Below are positions 4,917-5,988 of a stretch of DNA of 5,988 nucleotides, in pieces. This stretch comes from Cyanobacteriota bacterium (GTDB taxonomy: Bacteria > Cyanobacteriota > Cyanobacteriia > Phormidesmidales > Phormidesmidaceae): contig JAQCKL010000303.1 of NCBI GenBank assembly GCA_027592485.1, positions 1 through 5,988 of the forward strand. Reading direction: 5' to 3'. Position numbers and translations under genes: made by a program. Position 1 is the first letter of the stretch; every line of letters starts with the position of its first letter. Below the pieces are notes generated by a model. It had not been told where the DNA came from. It ran no database searches and saw only the letters and a program-made list of their open reading frames with translations.

Positions 4917-5738
4917 CCAATCACGCAGATCTTGCCGTTCTAAGAGCTCGGCCAAGGCCCTAACGACATCGACTTGGGTAAATAAGGCTCGACCAAAACG
5001 GCTTGTATCTAGATCCCCCAGATCAGCCCCCATGAGCAGGGCATCGGTAAAGTCGGTATATTCCAGCGTGGTCCCAGCCAGTTGCGCGTAGCGCAGATCG
5101 GCCCCGGCTAAATCGACGCTAGATAAATTGGCTCCGCGAAGATCAGCCCCGATCAAGTTTATTCCCGTCGGCAGATTATCCCAGCGGTTGGAATAGTTGT
5201 AGAAAATCACGTTTCTGATCACCCAGTCGCTTAGGCAGACCCGCCGAAGCGCTACAACGGCAGCAGCGTACCCTGCTGGGGAATCAGCAGAAATTCCCTG
5301 ACACTGGTCTAAATCCAGAGCCGGTAGTATCGATCTGGCCCTGCAGTCTAAGGACCCAATATCGGTGTTGAGATTTCTACAGGGATCGCTGATCCAGGCA
5401 CCGCTTAAATTGGCATCTCGCAGCATCGCCCCCTGGAATCGTGCCCCAGAAAGTTCGGCGTGCTGTAGATGGGCACCGCTCAAGTTGGCGCGACTGAGGT
5501 CAGAAAAATTGAGTTGTGCCCTTTGTAAGTTGGCCCCTTGCAGGTTGGCATCGGCCAAGTTGAGGCGGCGTAGATCGGCTCCTGACAAATCACAGTTTTC
5601 GCAGGCATTGGTCTGTAAAAGTTGGCGCACCCCATCTGTCGTTTCAGCTTGGACTAAGGGACTGACGGCCCATAGGCTCATGCCAGCGATCCCTAGGGAA
5701 AAGAGCCATTGTGAAATCGATACTGGCCTCGTGAGCAC
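4542..5738 (-). CDS. Secreted pentapeptide-repeat protein with C-terminal type IV pilin G/H-like domain
   Basis: A 398-residue protein starting at GTG 5738. This is the first start after an in-frame TAG 33 nt upstream, with AGAGG (5744-5748) 5 nt away as ribosome site. Residues 1-31 are a classical signal peptide (Arg4, hydrophobic core, cleavage after VQA). Residues about 49-117 and 193-241 are pentapeptide repeats (A-D/N-L-x-x), predicted to form right-handed quadrilateral beta-helices. They are split by a cysteine-rich insert with C120, C132, C146 and C168; a CENC motif (46-49) precedes block 1. Residues about 275-398 match the globular part of cyanobacterial type IV pilin-like proteins: SEAMVYIGAMNRAQQAQW, then an FA-x-x-x-x-x-L element, Y-G-Y-E-V-T-I, a MGLVYVVV strand, and I-R-C-A-S-D-x-P with a second Cys (364, 390) suggesting a disulfide. 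The pilin N-terminal methylation motif and helix are absent. Periplasmic or extracellular location is inferred; the function is unknown. Confidence 0.88.
   Translation of the reverse strand: MLTRPVSISQWLFSLGIAGMSLWAVSPLVQAETTDGVRQLLQTNACENCDLSGADLRRLNLADANLQGANLQRAQLNFSDLSRANLSGAHLQHAELSGARFQGAMLRDANLSGAWISDPCRNLNTDIGSLDCRARSILPALDLDQCQGISADSPAGYAAAVVALRRVCLSDWVIRNVIFYNYSNRWDNLPTGINLIGADLRGANLSSVDLAGADLRYAQLAGTTLEYTDFTDALLMGADLGDLDTSRFGRALFTQVDVVRALAELLERQDLRDWESEAMVYIGAMNRAQQAQWQRHSEFAAEPEQLEIAPYDRAGAYGYEVTIVADDFVIHLARPQRHYLRRYMGLVYVVVTDDGETETRMIRCASDQPDSLRALASFEPQVSKNAEVGCPEGWEPLP
5016..5162 (-). repeat. Pentapeptide repeat block 2
   Basis: Encodes about 10 units (residues 193-241) from NLIGADLRGANL to MGADLGD. 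It is separated from block 1 by 75 non-repeat residues and passes into the linker before the pilin-like domain. Confidence 0.8.
5388..5594 (-). repeat. Pentapeptide repeat block 1
   Basis: Encodes about 14 consecutive five-residue units (residues 49-117) with Leu or Phe at the central position and Ala before Asp/Asn, the A(D/N)Lxx consensus. Irregular units near residues 77-81 (NFSDL) keep the register, so the block should form one unbroken beta-helix of three to four coils. Confidence 0.85.
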
Positions 5739-5864
5739 GCTTGCCTCTGCTGTCCTAACCTGATTCCCCTAAGGGACCAACCCCTTGCTGGGGTGCGAAG
5801 ACTGGATACAGCCCGTATTGTTAGGTTTCCTGACCATCGCGCCTTGGCGATCCCGATGTTGGCC

Positions 5865-5902
5865 CCATTGTCCCGAGGGGCGACGGCCTCTCAGGACAAT
5901 GG
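5865..5902. repeat. Perfect 9-bp inverted repeat with inner stem
   Basis: CCATTGTCC (5865-5873) and GGACAATGG (5894-5902) are exact reverse complements. Inside them GAGG (5875-5878) pairs with CCTC (5887-5890), giving a 13-bp stem interrupted by a small asymmetric internal loop and closed by 8 nt. It is too far from a gene end, and lacks a T tract, to be a terminator. It may be a leader RNA structure or a protein-binding site. Confidence 0.6.
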
Positions 5903-5922
5903 CTCGTCCCATACCGCGCTGG

Positions 5923-5931
5923 GTTATAGCA
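5923..5931 (-). promoter_or_regulatory. Candidate extended -10 promoter for the pentapeptide-pilin gene
   Basis: On the minus strand, TGCTATAAC (5931 to 5923) matches the extended -10 pattern TGnTATAAT in all but the last base. No good -35 was seen. Transcription from about 5916 would give a leader of roughly 180 nt containing the hairpin at 5865-5902. Confidence 0.3.
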
Positions 5932-5988
5932 GTCGCCAATTGCATTAAGACATAAGCTAGAAGCATTTCCCATCTCCGGTGAGTGCCA

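Larger units (their letters stand above)
5739..5988. other. Structured non-coding region upstream of the pentapeptide-pilin gene
   Basis: 250 bp to the right edge with no convincing gene. On the minus strand it holds an extended -10 promoter candidate and a 9-bp perfect inverted repeat, both listed separately, and a smaller hairpin ACCCC-AGCAA-GGGGT (5780-5794). An open frame runs leftward from the edge to 5769, but it crosses these structures and looks non-coding. Confidence 0.5.

Noticed and set aside
5365..5763. 132-codon plus-strand frame opposite the pentapeptide gene
   Set aside because: The periodic composition is produced by the pentapeptide codons on the other strand; the translation is a Ser/Arg/Leu-rich artefact.
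5769..5988. Minus-strand frame open from the right edge to a TAG at 5769-5771, 30 bp before the pentapeptide gene
   Set aside because: The encoded sequence (with MLLAYVLMQLATAITQRG) matches nothing I recognise, codon use is unremarkable, and the frame spans a perfect inverted repeat and a promoter-like site. A C-terminal gene fragment or transposase remnant cannot be excluded.

Overview
The window comes from a cyanobacterium. The evidence is four copies of the octamer GCGATCGC (HIP1) in 6 kb where chance predicts about 0.1, a cyanobacteria-specific single-pass membrane protein family, a pentapeptide-repeat protein, a cyanobacterial-style type IV pilin G/H domain, and few Shine-Dalgarno sequences. 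The species is not identifiable from the sequence alone.

Layout from left to right: (1) the 3' part of a plus-strand gene for an SH3b-domain protein, cut by the left edge (1-669). (2) A convergent minus-strand gene for a HAD-superfamily phosphatase with a C2-type cap (623-1453), whose 3' end overlaps the SH3b gene by 47 bp. (3) A divergent intergenic stretch of about 340 bp (1454-1793) with a candidate promoter and a doubtful 73-codon ORF behind a very good Shine-Dalgarno sequence. (4) A plus-strand gene for a long M15-family peptidase-like protein with four degenerate helical repeats of about 60 residues before the zinc domain (1794-3455). (5) 77 bp later, a plus-strand gene for a conserved cyanobacterial membrane-anchored protein of unknown function (3533-4288). 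(6) A 253-bp convergent intergenic region. (7) A minus-strand gene for a secreted protein joining two pentapeptide-repeat blocks to the globular part of a type IV pilin (4542-5738). (8) A 250-bp structured region upstream of it, reaching the right edge.

The genes do not form a recognisable pathway. The M15 protein and the membrane protein may share a transcript. The SH3b, M15 and pentapeptide/pilin proteins each suggest cell-envelope or extracellular roles, but the M15 protein has no visible signal peptide. No RNA gene, CRISPR array or intact mobile element was seen.

The most unusual item is the pentapeptide-pilin chimera. It has an ordinary signal peptide in place of the pilin N-terminal helix, so it should be secreted but not assembled as a pilin. 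The next is the M15 protein, with its repeat architecture, a probable loss of the substrate-binding arginine, and two long poly-C tracts. No previously undescribed multi-gene system could be demonstrated here.
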